From positions 1 to 64,000 of the forward strand of contig CANRIX010000003.1 of the NCBI GenBank assembly GCA_947630765.1: 64,000 bases of DNA. The letters are read 5' to 3'. Origin of the DNA: an uncultured Clostridia bacterium (lineage in GTDB: Bacteria; Bacillota; Clostridia; Oscillospirales; CAG-382). This document shows, in pieces, positions 48,311 to 57,788 of the stretch. The position numbers and the translations under genes were made by a program. The notes beneath the pieces were generated by a model that saw only the letters and a program-made list of their open reading frames with translations, searched no databases and was not told where the DNA came from. Positions within the stretch are counted from its first letter, which is position 1; each line of letters opens with the position of its first letter.

Positions 48311-50035
48311 TTATGTCTCCTCGCACGCCGCTTTGCGCGAAAGGATCGCACGGACGGCGTCGACGTCCAGCTTCGGCTCCCGACGATCGGTGTAAAGCCC
48401 GTTCTGCTCCTGCTCGATGTCGGTCAACTGCGTGTAGCAGAAGCCGAACAGACGCGGATTGTCGAGCAATGCGTCGGTCAGCCCCCGCAGGCGTTCGAGG
48501 AACTCCCGCTTGGTTTTCGGCGTGTCGCCATAGCCCCAGCCGTCCGTCGGATTCCCCTCCGACCAGCGGATCCCGCCGTATTCGCTGATAAACACCGGCT
48601 GTCCGCCGTAGGACTGCCGCTCGCGGAAGCCGTCCGCCAGTTCCCCGCCGGACGCGAACGAGGCATAGCGTTCGCGCAGGGCGGACGGGTCCTGCCCGTA
48701 GTCGTGCAGGTCGTAGACGTCGGTTTCGACGTGGAAATTCCCGCTCGTGTCGATGCACGGGCGCGTCGGGTCGACGGCACGGGTCACGCGGTAGACCAGC
48801 GAGAGGAGCGGGTCGTACTGCTTCCGCCCGTCCCGGTCCCAGGTTTCGTTGAACGGACACCAGCCGACGATCGACGGGTGGTTGCCATCCCGCTCCAGTT
48901 CGGCGATCCATTCGGGCAGAAACCCGTAAACGCTTTCCGGCCGGGTGTGGTCCAGCCCCCAGCTCGCGTATTCGCCCCAGACGAGGTATCCCTCGCGGTC
49001 GCAATGATAGAGGAAACGCTCCTCGAACACCTTCTGGTGCAGCCGTGCGCCGTTGAAACCGAGCGCCTTGGCAAGCTGTAAATCCCGCAAAAGGTCCGCG
49101 TCCGTCGGCGCCGTGTACACCCCGTCCGGGTAGAACCCCTGGTCCAGCACCAGCCGCTGGAACACCGGCTTCCCGTTGAGCAAGAACCGCCCGTCCGCGT
49201 CGAACCCGACGTCCCGCAGGGCGAAATAGCTCTCGACAACGTCCTCGCCGAAGGTCACTTTCAGGTCGTACAGCCGACCCGCTCCGACCTCCCACAGGTG
49301 CGTTTCCGACAGCGGAATCGACACGGTAAACGCCCCGCAGACGTCCTCCAGCTTCGCCCGCCCGACCTCGCGCCCCGCGTAGGACGCGACTGCCTCGACC
49401 GACCCCCGACCGCGCACTTTTCCGCACAGCGTCAGCGACCCGCCCCGCGCGTCCGGGTACTGCCGCAGGGAAACCAGGTACGCCTGCGGCGTAAATTCCA
49501 GCCAGACCGTCTGCCAAATGCCGGTCATGCGGGTATAATCGCAGCCGTGGGAAGCGTACTCCTCGCTCTGCTTGCCACGCGGCACCATCGGGTCCCGCAC
49601 GTCGTCCGCCGCGCAGACCGTCAGGTCGTTCTCCCCGACCCGCAGGAAGTCCGTGACCTCGAAGCAGAATGAAACGTACCCCCCGACGTGCGTGCCGACC
49701 CGTTTTCCGTTCAGGTAGACCGTGCAGGTGTGGTCGACCGCGCCGAAATGCAGGAACGCCCGTCCCCGCAGGTCGTCCGCCCCCACTTCGACCGTCCGCT
49801 TGTACCAGACCGCGTTGAGGAAATCCGTATGTTCGACCCCGGACAGCCTGCTTTCCGGGCAGAACGGCACCGTGATCTGCCCGCCGTAACGGGCGTCCGG
49901 GCGGTGCAGACCGCGGCTTTCGCCGCTTTTCCCCTGGTCGATTGCAAACGCCCAGACCCCGTTGAGGTTCTGCCAGCGCTCCCGGCGGAATTGCGGACGC
50001 GGGTACTCCGGACGCGGTACGGAATGTTGTTTCAT
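48311..50035 (-). CDS. glycoside hydrolase family 2 (beta-galactosidase/glucuronidase-like)
   Basis: 'EYPRPQFRRERWQNLNGVWAFAID', 'NHPSIVGWCPFNETWD', 'VFISEYGGIRW'; ORF extension upstream of 50035 rejected. Confidence 0.92.
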   Translation of the reverse strand: MKQHSVPRPEYPRPQFRRERWQNLNGVWAFAIDQGKSGESRGLHRPDARYGGQITVPFCPESRLSGVEHTDFLNAVWYKRTVEVGADDLRGRAFLHFGAVDHTCTVYLNGKRVGTHVGGYVSFCFEVTDFLRVGENDLTVCAADDVRDPMVPRGKQSEEYASHGCDYTRMTGIWQTVWLEFTPQAYLVSLRQYPDARGGSLTLCGKVRGRGSVEAVASYAGREVGRAKLEDVCGAFTVSIPLSETHLWEVGAGRLYDLKVTFGEDVVESYFALRDVGFDADGRFLLNGKPVFQRLVLDQGFYPDGVYTAPTDADLLRDLQLAKALGFNGARLHQKVFEERFLYHCDREGYLVWGEYASWGLDHTRPESVYGFLPEWIAELERDGNHPSIVGWCPFNETWDRDGRKQYDPLLSLVYRVTRAVDPTRPCIDTSGNFHVETDVYDLHDYGQDPSALRERYASFASGGELADGFRERQSYGGQPVFISEYGGIRWSEGNPTDGWGYGDTPKTKREFLERLRGLTDALLDNPRLFGFCYTQLTDIEQEQNGLYTDRREPKLDVDAVRAILSRKAACEET

Positions 50036-50049
50036 GGCAAAAATTCCTT

Positions 50050-51144
50050 TCAAAGTATTGTCGGACAAAGCACGAACGACGTGTCCCACGCGGGAACGCA
50101 GGGACGCTTGCGGAAATACAGCTCGCTTCGGTAGCAGAAGCGCTTGAGCAGGAGCGGCAGGTCGAGCAGGTCGTCCGCGCGGTGGTACGCCGAAACGCAG
50201 ACCGACGGGCGGCAGGCGGTCAGCAGGTTCGCGCCCCCGCGCAGGACCGCCGCGTCCATCCCTTCCGCGTCGACGCGTATGCTCCCGACCGGCGCACCGT
50301 CCGCCGCGTTGACCGTCGGGTAGCCGCAAACCGTGTCCAGCCTGCAGACCGACACCGGCACCCCGTCCGCCTGCAGGCGCGACCCGCGCCCGTGCGGCGC
50401 AAGCGACGCGTCCCCGTCCGTTTCGCCGCAGGCGAGCGGGAAGCAGCGCACCCGCGACGGGTCGGTCCCGTCCCGCAGACGCCGAAAGACCTCCGGGTTC
50501 GGCTCGAACGCCCAAACCCCCGCACAGTGCGGATTGACCGCGAGGTAGTCCCGCGCCGTCCGCCCGTCGTAGGCGCCGACGTCGAGGTGCAATTTCCCGT
50601 GGGCGAAATACCCGTCCGGCGGGGTCTCGCAGGAAAGTTCCGTGTGCGCGAGCAGATGCGCCGGGTCGCCGGTCATCTGAAACGCCAGCACGTCGCGGAA
50701 CAGCGCGCGGGACAGGTCGTCCGACAGCCAGCCGTACACCCTTTCCGCGTCCGCGGACTGCTCGCGCAGCCTTTCGCGGTCGAACATCCCGTCCCCGTAC
50801 ACTGGGAATGGAGGTGTCCGCAGCAAATGCCGTTCCGCAAGCGGACGAAGCAGCGAAACCGCCTCCGCCCCCTCTACCCCGAAGCAGAGCAGCACGGCGA
50901 CGCGCCCTTCCCGCCGCTCGACCTCCGCAAGCGTCCCGACCGGGAACCCCCGAAACGTCAGCCCGTCCCGGACGAACCCGTCCGACGCGAACACCCCGCA
51001 CGCCCGGATCCCCAGCCGGTCGAGGTAGGCAAGCGTCTTGTCCGCCCCGTCGCCGATACCGTAAAGGTAGACCGGCAGACCCGCTTCCCGCAGCGTTTCC
51101 GGCAGGGACGGCAGCGAAAGCAGGTCGGAAAGCGGAAACGCCAT
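50050..51144 (-). CDS. FkbM family methyltransferase with N-terminal Rossmann-like domain
   Basis: 'LHLDVGAYDGRTARDYL...VWAFEPNPEVFRRLR...SIRVDAEGMDAAVLRGG'; ATGA overlap with 51144. Confidence 0.82.
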   Translation of the reverse strand: MAFPLSDLLSLPSLPETLREAGLPVYLYGIGDGADKTLAYLDRLGIRACGVFASDGFVRDGLTFRGFPVGTLAEVERREGRVAVLLCFGVEGAEAVSLLRPLAERHLLRTPPFPVYGDGMFDRERLREQSADAERVYGWLSDDLSRALFRDVLAFQMTGDPAHLLAHTELSCETPPDGYFAHGKLHLDVGAYDGRTARDYLAVNPHCAGVWAFEPNPEVFRRLRDGTDPSRVRCFPLACGETDGDASLAPHGRGSRLQADGVPVSVCRLDTVCGYPTVNAADGAPVGSIRVDAEGMDAAVLRGGANLLTACRPSVCVSAYHRADDLLDLPLLLKRFCYRSELYFRKRPCVPAWDTSFVLCPTIL

Positions 51145-52052
51145 CACAGATCGTCCGCCCGATAGGACTTGAACCCCTCCCCGAACACGGCGGACGCGCC
51201 CGCGACGATCATGAACGCGTTCGGGTCGCAGGAAGCGACAAGCTCCCGGGCGTAGGGCAGGTCCTTCGGGCGCATCACGCACAGCAGCACCCGCTTTTCC
51301 TTCCCGCTGTACGCCCCGTACCCCTGCAGGAAGGTCACGCCCCGGTTCTGCTTGTTCATCAGCAGGGAAGCGAGTTCGTCCGGCTTATCCCCGACGATAT
51401 ACACCATTCTCGCTTCGTCCGAGCCGTAAAGCACGATGTTGATCAAATAGGTCGAAACCAAAATCCCGATCGCCGCGTACAGGGCGACGTCCAGGTTCCC
51501 GAACGCCACGGCCGTCACGGCGATGATGACCGTGTCCAGCGAGAGCTGCAGGATCCCGGTCTTAATGTAGGGAAACCGGGCGTGCAGCAGCATCGTGACG
51601 ATGTCCATTCCCCCGGACGACGCCCCGGCACGGTAGAGCAGCCCCATCCCGGTGCCCATGAGCGCCCCGCCGGCAAGCGCGGCCAGGATCGGCTGCTCCG
51701 TCAGCGGCCCCCAGGACGAAAACAGGTCGATGAGCGGCGAGGAAATCACCAGCATCCCGATCGTCATGCCGAGGAACCGAGCGCCGAACTTCCACATCCC
51801 GATCACCATCAGCGGAATGTTCAAAAGCAAAATCAAAATCCCGGTGCCGATCGGCAGCACCTGACTGAGCAGCAGCGCGATCCCGGCGACCCCGCCCGCA
51901 GACAGCCGGTTCGGCTCCAAAAAGAACCCCATCCCGACCGCGTAGACCAGCGACCCCACCAACGCCATCAGCACCCGGAACGCCGCATGTGCAGCGGCCT
52001 TGCGCCTGCGCAGCCGTGCGTCCGACACCTTTTTTCGCTTCTTCATACACAA
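51144..52052 (-). CDS. YitT family membrane protein (DUF161/DUF2179)
   Basis: 'GSLVYAVGMGFFLEPNRLSAGGVAGIALLLS...GASSGGMDIV'. Confidence 0.92.
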   Translation of the reverse strand: MCMKKRKKVSDARLRRRKAAAHAAFRVLMALVGSLVYAVGMGFFLEPNRLSAGGVAGIALLLSQVLPIGTGILILLLNIPLMVIGMWKFGARFLGMTIGMLVISSPLIDLFSSWGPLTEQPILAALAGGALMGTGMGLLYRAGASSGGMDIVTMLLHARFPYIKTGILQLSLDTVIIAVTAVAFGNLDVALYAAIGILVSTYLINIVLYGSDEARMVYIVGDKPDELASLLMNKQNRGVTFLQGYGAYSGKEKRVLLCVMRPKDLPYARELVASCDPNAFMIVAGASAVFGEGFKSYRADDL

Positions 52053-52078
52053 GCCACCTATTCTATCATACTACCTTT

Positions 52079-52107
52079 ATCTTACCCCATTTTTCGCTCC
52101 TTGTCAA
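52079..52107 (-). promoter_or_regulatory. promoter (TTGACA-N17-TAAGAT)
   Basis: 17 bp spacer upstream of the YitT gene. Confidence 0.75.
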
Positions 52108-52150
52108 TCGCCTTGCGGAAAAAACGAAAAAAAGTCGGGAAGAACCCGAA

Positions 52151-52210
52151 ATACAATCAAAATACTGTTTCGGAGACGGACATGTAGCCGACATCGGCGG
52201 CGCGACCGCG
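52151..52210 (+). repeat. dispersed intergenic element, truncated relic copy 3
   Basis: 'ATACAATCAAAATACTGTTTCGGAGACGGACATGTAGCCGACATCGGCG' aligns with the 5' hairpin of copy 1 only. Confidence 0.65.
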
Positions 52211-52229
52211 TCCCCCCCAAAAAAAAGAA

Positions 52230-52258
52230 TTGACACCTCCCCCCAAATGTGCTAAACT
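52230..52258 (+). promoter_or_regulatory. promoter (TTGACA-N17-TAAACT), TGTGC extended -10
   Basis: 17 bp spacer upstream of the second MATE gene. Confidence 0.8.
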
Positions 52259-52287
52259 GTTACGGAAACTTCCCAAAGGAGCGCGTC

Positions 52288-53685
52288 ATGAACCACGACC
52301 TGACCGCGGGCAAGCCCGCCCGCGTCCTCTTTCGCTTCACCCTCCCGCTGTTCGGCAGTATGCTGCTGCAGCAGCTTTACAGCATCGTCGACAGCCTCGT
52401 CGCCGGCAAGCTGATCGACGAGCAGGCGCTCGCCGCCGTCAGCGACTCGTTCGAGGTCACGCTGATCTACCTCGCGTTCGCGTTCGGGTGCAACATCGGC
52501 TGTTCCGTCGTCGCGTCCCAGCTGTTCGGCGCGGGACGGAAAAAGGACCTCAAGACGGCGGTCCACACGACCTTCGTTTTCACCGCCGTCCTCTGCGGAC
52601 TGCTGACGGTCGGCGGACTGCTCGCCGGAAAGCTCCTGCTGCGGGCGATCGACACGCCGGAAAACGTCCTGCCGGACGCGCTCGCCTACCTCGACGTCTA
52701 CACGGTCGGACTGCTCCCGCAATTCTTCTACAACATCGCCACCGGCGTCTTTTCCGCCCTCGGCGATTCCCGCACGCCGTTCCTGTTCCTCGCCGGCTCA
52801 TCCGTCGCGAACATCGGCATGGACGTGCTGTTCGTCGCCGCGTTCGACTGGGGCGTACCGGGCGTCGCGTGGGCGACGGTGCTCTGCCAAACGGTCAGCT
52901 GCGTCCTCGCGCTCGCCGCGCTCTTCCGCCGTCTGCACAGGCTCGGCGGGGAGAAAGGCGCCCTGTTCTCCTTCCCGCTCTTCCGCCGCATCGTTTCCGT
53001 CGCGGTCCCCGGGACCCTGCAGCAGAGCTTCATCTCCGTCGGCAACCTGTTCATCCAGAAAGCCGTCAACGGCTACATTCCCCCCGAAACCCTCACGCTA
53101 TCGGCGGACTTTTCGCAGGCCGCCTTCTCGCAGGCGATGATGGCGGGCTACGGCGCCGCCGTCAAGCTCAACACCCTGACCGTCAACTGCCTGTCCACGG
53201 TCGCGAACGGCGTCTCCAACTTCACCGGGCAGAACATCGGGGCGGGCAAGCAGGACCGCGTCAGAGCCGGCTGCCGTGCGGCGATCGGGATCGCGCTCGG
53301 GTTTGCCGCCGCCTTCACGTTCCTCTACCTCGCGTTCGGCGGCCCGCTGATCGGGCTGTTCCTCGAGGACGGCAGCGGGGCGCAGGCGCTCCGCGTCGGG
53401 CAGTCCTTCCTGCGCATCGTTTCGCCGTTCTACGCGGTCGTCGGGGTCAAATTGGTGCTGGACGGGCTGTTCCGCGGTGCGGGCGCGACCGGCTGCTTCA
53501 CGGCGACCACGTTCACCGACCTGATCCTGCGGGTGCTGCTCGCCATGGTCCTGCCGCTGTACGTCCTGTCGGAAACCGGCGCGGGCATCTGGGCGGCGTG
53601 GCCGGTCGGCTGGGCGGTCTCCTGCGGGCTCGGGTGCTGGTTCTATTTTCGCGGCAAATGGAAGAAAAACGCTCTCGCACTGTGA
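52288..53685 (+). CDS. MATE family efflux transporter
   Basis: 'LFRFTLPLFGSMLLQQLYSIVDSLVAGKLIDEQALAAV'. Confidence 0.94.
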   Translation: MNHDLTAGKPARVLFRFTLPLFGSMLLQQLYSIVDSLVAGKLIDEQALAAVSDSFEVTLIYLAFAFGCNIGCSVVASQLFGAGRKKDLKTAVHTTFVFTAVLCGLLTVGGLLAGKLLLRAIDTPENVLPDALAYLDVYTVGLLPQFFYNIATGVFSALGDSRTPFLFLAGSSVANIGMDVLFVAAFDWGVPGVAWATVLCQTVSCVLALAALFRRLHRLGGEKGALFSFPLFRRIVSVAVPGTLQQSFISVGNLFIQKAVNGYIPPETLTLSADFSQAAFSQAMMAGYGAAVKLNTLTVNCLSTVANGVSNFTGQNIGAGKQDRVRAGCRAAIGIALGFAAAFTFLYLAFGGPLIGLFLEDGSGAQALRVGQSFLRIVSPFYAVVGVKLVLDGLFRGAGATGCFTATTFTDLILRVLLAMVLPLYVLSETGAGIWAAWPVGWAVSCGLGCWFYFRGKWKKNALAL

Positions 53686-53706
53686 TTTTTCCGTCATTCG
53701 GGATGT

Positions 53707-55416
53707 TCAACCGAGCGAAACGCGCTTCCATAGGGTCCCATCGTGACGGTACACGCCGACCGGGCGCCACGCGCTGCCGTCGGTGCTGAACGCGCCGGAG
53801 ACCTCGGCGAAAAGCGACTGCTTTCCGGCGCGGAAAAGCGGCAGCCGCGCCCCGCCGACGGATTCGCTGTCAACCGCACCGCCCAGCGACAGGTATACCG
53901 CGCTTTCCCCGCGTCCACGGGGCAGTGACGCGCAGGACAGTGCGCCATGTGCCGCGCCGACGAGAAAGACGTCCTCCCCCGCCGACCACGCGCAGATCCG
54001 CCGCCCAGCGCTGCGCAGACACACACGTGCGCACTCCGCCGCACGCGGATCGTAGATTCGCAGCCCGCACGGGTCCCGCAGACAGACGAACCCGTCAACC
54101 GCGCCCTCGACCCGCAGCGCGTCCGCGCCGTCCGGCCGCCAGACGCCGAAGGTTTCCGACCGCAGATCGAACGTGACCGCCGAACCGTCCGCCGCGCGGA
54201 CGCCGGTATACGCCACCCCCTTCTGTGCGACCGCAAGCCCGCCGTCCCCGCCGCCGGCAAAAGCGCCCGCCGCGACCGGCGAAAGCCCCTGCCAATCGGC
54301 GCGGAACACCCGAAGGTCCGACGGCTCGCCTTTTGCGTCCGCTGAATTGGTATACAGCAGTAGTTCCTCCGGCGCACCCGGTTCGCTCGCGACCGCCACG
54401 CCGCCGGACAGCACATCCCGCGCTTCCACACCCAATTCGCCGCAGAGCTGCCCGTCGCCGCTCCCGCAATCGAACCGATACAGACCGACCGACCGCCCTG
54501 CGGCAAACAGCAGGTACACGCACTTCTCCCCCGCGCAAAAGTCCAGCACCCGCACGTCGCCCGGCGACGGGAACGGCTGCTTCCCCGCCGACGCGCGTTC
54601 GACGCGTCCGTCCGGCGAAAAATGCAGCAGCCGCAGTCCCCAGCTGCCGCCCTCCCGCTGCAGACCGCACGCGAAAAGACCGCCCGACCCGTCCGCCGTC
54701 CAGCGCAGAATCCGTGTCCCCGCCTCGGCGCGGCCGATGGGCAGCCGCCGCCACGCCGGCGTGACGCAATCCGCCGTGATCCGCTCCGGCGAAACCGCTG
54801 TCCGCACCCAAAGCAGGTCCGTTTCCCGCGGCGGGCGCTCCCCGCAGGCGACGGACAGTCCGCGCGCCGTCCCGGTGATGCGGTTTCCCGCCGCGTCGTG
54901 CGCCGTCACGCCCGCAAGCAGCGCGTCCGGCGTGACCGTGTCCCCCGTCAGGTCGATTTCCGGCACAGCGACGATCAGATCCTGCGGGACGAACGTATGC
55001 GCGAACGGGTACACACCGTTCTTCCGAATCGTAAACGGTCCCTCGTAGCAATCCACCCGATTTTCGCCGCTAAAATCCGACCGCAGCGCGGCGCAAACGT
55101 CGTTGGTGCGCAGGCGGCAGGTGAAGCCGTTCCCGTTCCGGCCCGCGCCCTCCACCGAAAGCAGGAGCGGTCGACCGTCCCCGCCGAACGGCGGCGGAAG
55201 CAGGCAGCCGGAAAGCCGACCGTCCCCGCCTCGAAGCGGACGCAATTGCATCGCCATCGGCGCTTCGCCGGTGTGCCGCAGCAACAGCGTCCGCGACAGC
55301 CCGTCCCAACCCTCGTCGAACGCGACCGCGCACGCGAGTTTGCCGTCCCGGTCCGACGGGAGCCGCTCGACCGTCAGTTTTGTACCGTCCACGCGCAGCT
55401 GCAAAAGGTCCGCCAT
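53707..55416 (-). CDS. phage-tail-like N-terminus fused to beta-propeller-like repeats; orphan
   Basis: 'AVAFDEGWDGLSRTLLLRHTG' and 'VTPDALLAGVTAHDAAGNRITGTARG' resemble phage tail/baseplate proteins; rest reads as WD/PQQ-like blades. Confidence 0.55.
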   Translation of the reverse strand: MADLLQLRVDGTKLTVERLPSDRDGKLACAVAFDEGWDGLSRTLLLRHTGEAPMAMQLRPLRGGDGRLSGCLLPPPFGGDGRPLLLSVEGAGRNGNGFTCRLRTNDVCAALRSDFSGENRVDCYEGPFTIRKNGVYPFAHTFVPQDLIVAVPEIDLTGDTVTPDALLAGVTAHDAAGNRITGTARGLSVACGERPPRETDLLWVRTAVSPERITADCVTPAWRRLPIGRAEAGTRILRWTADGSGGLFACGLQREGGSWGLRLLHFSPDGRVERASAGKQPFPSPGDVRVLDFCAGEKCVYLLFAAGRSVGLYRFDCGSGDGQLCGELGVEARDVLSGGVAVASEPGAPEELLLYTNSADAKGEPSDLRVFRADWQGLSPVAAGAFAGGGDGGLAVAQKGVAYTGVRAADGSAVTFDLRSETFGVWRPDGADALRVEGAVDGFVCLRDPCGLRIYDPRAAECARVCLRSAGRRICAWSAGEDVFLVGAAHGALSCASLPRGRGESAVYLSLGGAVDSESVGGARLPLFRAGKQSLFAEVSGAFSTDGSAWRPVGVYRHDGTLWKRVSLG

Positions 55417-55486
55417 GCCGCCCGCCCCCTTTTCACGAAATACATCTTCTGCTTAAAAGTATAGAGAGCAAAGCGCAAAAACATGC

Positions 55487-55517
55487 GCAAAAACGGGCAG
55501 GAAAAACTTCCTGCCCG
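55487..55517 (-). terminator. Rho-independent terminator (minus strand)
   Basis: CGGGCAGGAA/TTCCTGCCCG stem followed by TTTTTGCG on the minus strand. Confidence 0.75.
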
Positions 55518-55566
55518 GCAAAACATTTATTTTTGCAAATCGATTCTATCCAACACCGATTCGACG

Positions 55567-55599
55567 CAAAAAACAGCCGCAGGGATTTCCCTGCGGCTG
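55567..55599 (-). terminator. Rho-independent terminator of the cohesin-like gene
   Basis: CAGCCGCAGGGaaatCCCTGCGGCTG then T6 on the minus strand. Confidence 0.9.
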
Positions 55600-55649
55600 T
55601 TTTCTCAGAACGGTTTCCCGTTCATTCGTTTTTGGTTTTCAGACCCGAA

Positions 55650-57644
55650 TTACCGTCTGACCTTGATAACCGTGACAGCACCCGCGATCGCGACGATCCC
55701 GAGGACCGCGAAGATCAGGATACCGGCATCGCCCGGCTTGGACGGCGTGGTCGAGGTCGAAGCCTCGCTGCTGGAGGAAGACTCTTCAACCGGTTCCGCA
55801 TAGGAATCGACCGTGTAGCTGCCTTCGCCCTTGTAGTTCGTAATGTCGGAGTTTTCCGCATCGTTCGGCATATACGTCGACTTAGCATCTTCACTATCAA
55901 CATACACACCAACGGCTTTAGCGTCAGTCAGAACCTCGAACGTAAAGCACAGCTCGAAGTTATCCGCGCTCACCTCATCGAACGGCGGTTCCGTGCACGT
56001 ATATTCGACAGAAATGATTCCGGTCGGCTTGCCGTCAACATCGGGTTCGACCTTCACCAGGTTCTCCCAAGTAGAACCCGGGACCTTAACTTCGCATTTG
56101 AGAGAGTTGTTCGGATTCACTTCCGTCGTCAACTTCAGAACTTCCGGATCGTAATGCAACGCTGCCGTGAAGCTCTGCATGTGAACGCCTTCCTTGATGT
56201 CCTTAACCTTCAGGGTGACCGTGTAGACCAGCTTGCCGGCGTCGTTCTTTTCGAGCTTGGAGGTAAGATCGACCTTGAAGTCCGCGTTCTCGACAGGCGT
56301 GACCTTCTCAGCCAGTTCCTTCTTGAGTTCCTCAGCGGGATCCGGCTTCTCCGGTTCCGGCTCTACGGTGTAGGTGCCGAGAGTAAGGTCAGCAACGGTG
56401 TACTTCGTGTAGTGCGCGTTGGTAGCCCACGGCGTATCGACGCCGCCCTCGCTGGCAACATCGTACTTGTGGTCGTTCAGAACATTGTAACCGTCGCCAT
56501 CCTTACCAAAGTGGTTGTCGGAATAGGAGGTCGCCATACGGAAGACATCGCCAATGTTGAACAGGGACTTCTTGATGGAAATCTCATAAACGCTATCGGT
56601 TTCCGTCTTGGCCATAACCGCAGTAGCATCCGTCGTGAGGGTCTTGGCCTTGTAAATGCCCAAGGAACCATCGTTCTCAACAAGGATATCGAGCAGCGTA
56701 TCGAGGACAGCCATCGCGCCGTCCTTGCCGTAAGCCGCGACATCCTCATCGGGCGTGAAATAGAAGCGGAAATGCGTACCCGAAGAAACCTTAGCGTCCA
56801 TCGTATCGGCAACGCTGCAGTTGTGCGGCAGCGCATTGACCTTCACGGCAACATAGACGTTCTCTTCATCGGCGCGAACCGCAAACTGGTATTCGAGATC
56901 GCCGAGAGCAACCTTTTCGGGATCGTCCTTAGGCTGCACCTGCTGCGTACCAGTCTCGGTGTTGACAGTCTTCCATTCCGCCTTGGTCCAGCCGGTATCT
57001 TCCAGCTTACCATCGACGACGATTTCTTCCTTCACTTCGACAGGCTCCGCAGAGGAGGTGTCTTCGGAGGGTTCCTCGGTGCTCGGAGCAGCGCCCTTGT
57101 ACAGGGTGACGCTCTTCTCATCATCAGCAAGGACAGCAGTCCAGCCGGCAGAGGAAACGTCGCTCTGCGTGTTCGCGCCAGCGCCAACGTTCGGCTTTTC
57201 AACATCAGACCCGGTGGCGCTATTGATTCCGCCAGCCTTTGCGAGGTCAAAGATGAACTTAAGAAGGTCTGTATTCTTATCGCTGTTGCCGCCGTGGTGG
57301 GAAACAACCGCAAATCCGCCCGCCGGAACCGTTACCGTGTGGACAAATTTATTGGCAGAATCCTCAGAAGCCTTGACAATCTGCGAGGCAAGAGAGGAAA
57401 TTTTGCCGTCCTTGTTGACGACAATGGTGTAAGCCCAACGAAGATTCGCAGCATCGGAATCAATGACCAGGTCTTTGTCCGCATTCGCTTTGAAAAGCGT
57501 AATGGTTCCATCGCCGGTCACCGCGCCCGTATCCTGGTTGAAGTCGACTTTCAGCGACGCGACGTCTTCCGCAGACGCGAAAACGACGCAGATGCTGGAA
57601 ATGACCATGACAAGCACAAGCGCGAGTGCAAGTGTCTTTTTCAT
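55650..57644 (-). CDS. membrane-anchored surface protein, CBM9/DOMON-like plus cohesin-like domains
   Basis: Signal peptide; 'FAVRADEENVYVAVKVNA'; 'VYTVTLKVKDIKEGVHMQSFTAALHYDPEVLKL...FELCFTFEVLTDA'; Ser/Thr linker; C-terminal TM plus KVRR. Confidence 0.75.
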   Translation of the reverse strand: MKKTLALALVLVMVISSICVVFASAEDVASLKVDFNQDTGAVTGDGTITLFKANADKDLVIDSDAANLRWAYTIVVNKDGKISSLASQIVKASEDSANKFVHTVTVPAGGFAVVSHHGGNSDKNTDLLKFIFDLAKAGGINSATGSDVEKPNVGAGANTQSDVSSAGWTAVLADDEKSVTLYKGAAPSTEEPSEDTSSAEPVEVKEEIVVDGKLEDTGWTKAEWKTVNTETGTQQVQPKDDPEKVALGDLEYQFAVRADEENVYVAVKVNALPHNCSVADTMDAKVSSGTHFRFYFTPDEDVAAYGKDGAMAVLDTLLDILVENDGSLGIYKAKTLTTDATAVMAKTETDSVYEISIKKSLFNIGDVFRMATSYSDNHFGKDGDGYNVLNDHKYDVASEGGVDTPWATNAHYTKYTVADLTLGTYTVEPEPEKPDPAEELKKELAEKVTPVENADFKVDLTSKLEKNDAGKLVYTVTLKVKDIKEGVHMQSFTAALHYDPEVLKLTTEVNPNNSLKCEVKVPGSTWENLVKVEPDVDGKPTGIISVEYTCTEPPFDEVSADNFELCFTFEVLTDAKAVGVYVDSEDAKSTYMPNDAENSDITNYKGEGSYTVDSYAEPVEESSSSSEASTSTTPSKPGDAGILIFAVLGIVAIAGAVTVIKVRR

Positions 57645-57690
57645 AACGTGATTTTTCTCCTTTTTGCATTGGTTTCTTTTTTGTAAACTT

Positions 57691-57719
57691 ATTTTAACAC
57701 AAAAAATTCGTTTTGTAAA
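57691..57719 (-). promoter_or_regulatory. promoter (TTTACA-N17-TAAAAT)
   Basis: 17 bp spacer upstream of 57644. Confidence 0.65.
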
Positions 57720-57788
57720 GGGGGTAACGCGATTTTTTTGCAAAAAATTTCGGAAATTTCTGCAAGGTGGGTTCCTACACAGAATCCG

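Noticed and set aside
50036-51001. N-terminal extension of the GH2 ORF (48311-51001)
   Set aside because: GH2 homology starts at MKQHSVPRPEYPRPQF (50035); the extension is the wrong frame of the FkbM methyltransferase gene.
55380-57686. 768-aa plus-strand ORF
   Set aside because: Antisense to the cohesin-like surface protein, which has a signal peptide, promoter and terminators.
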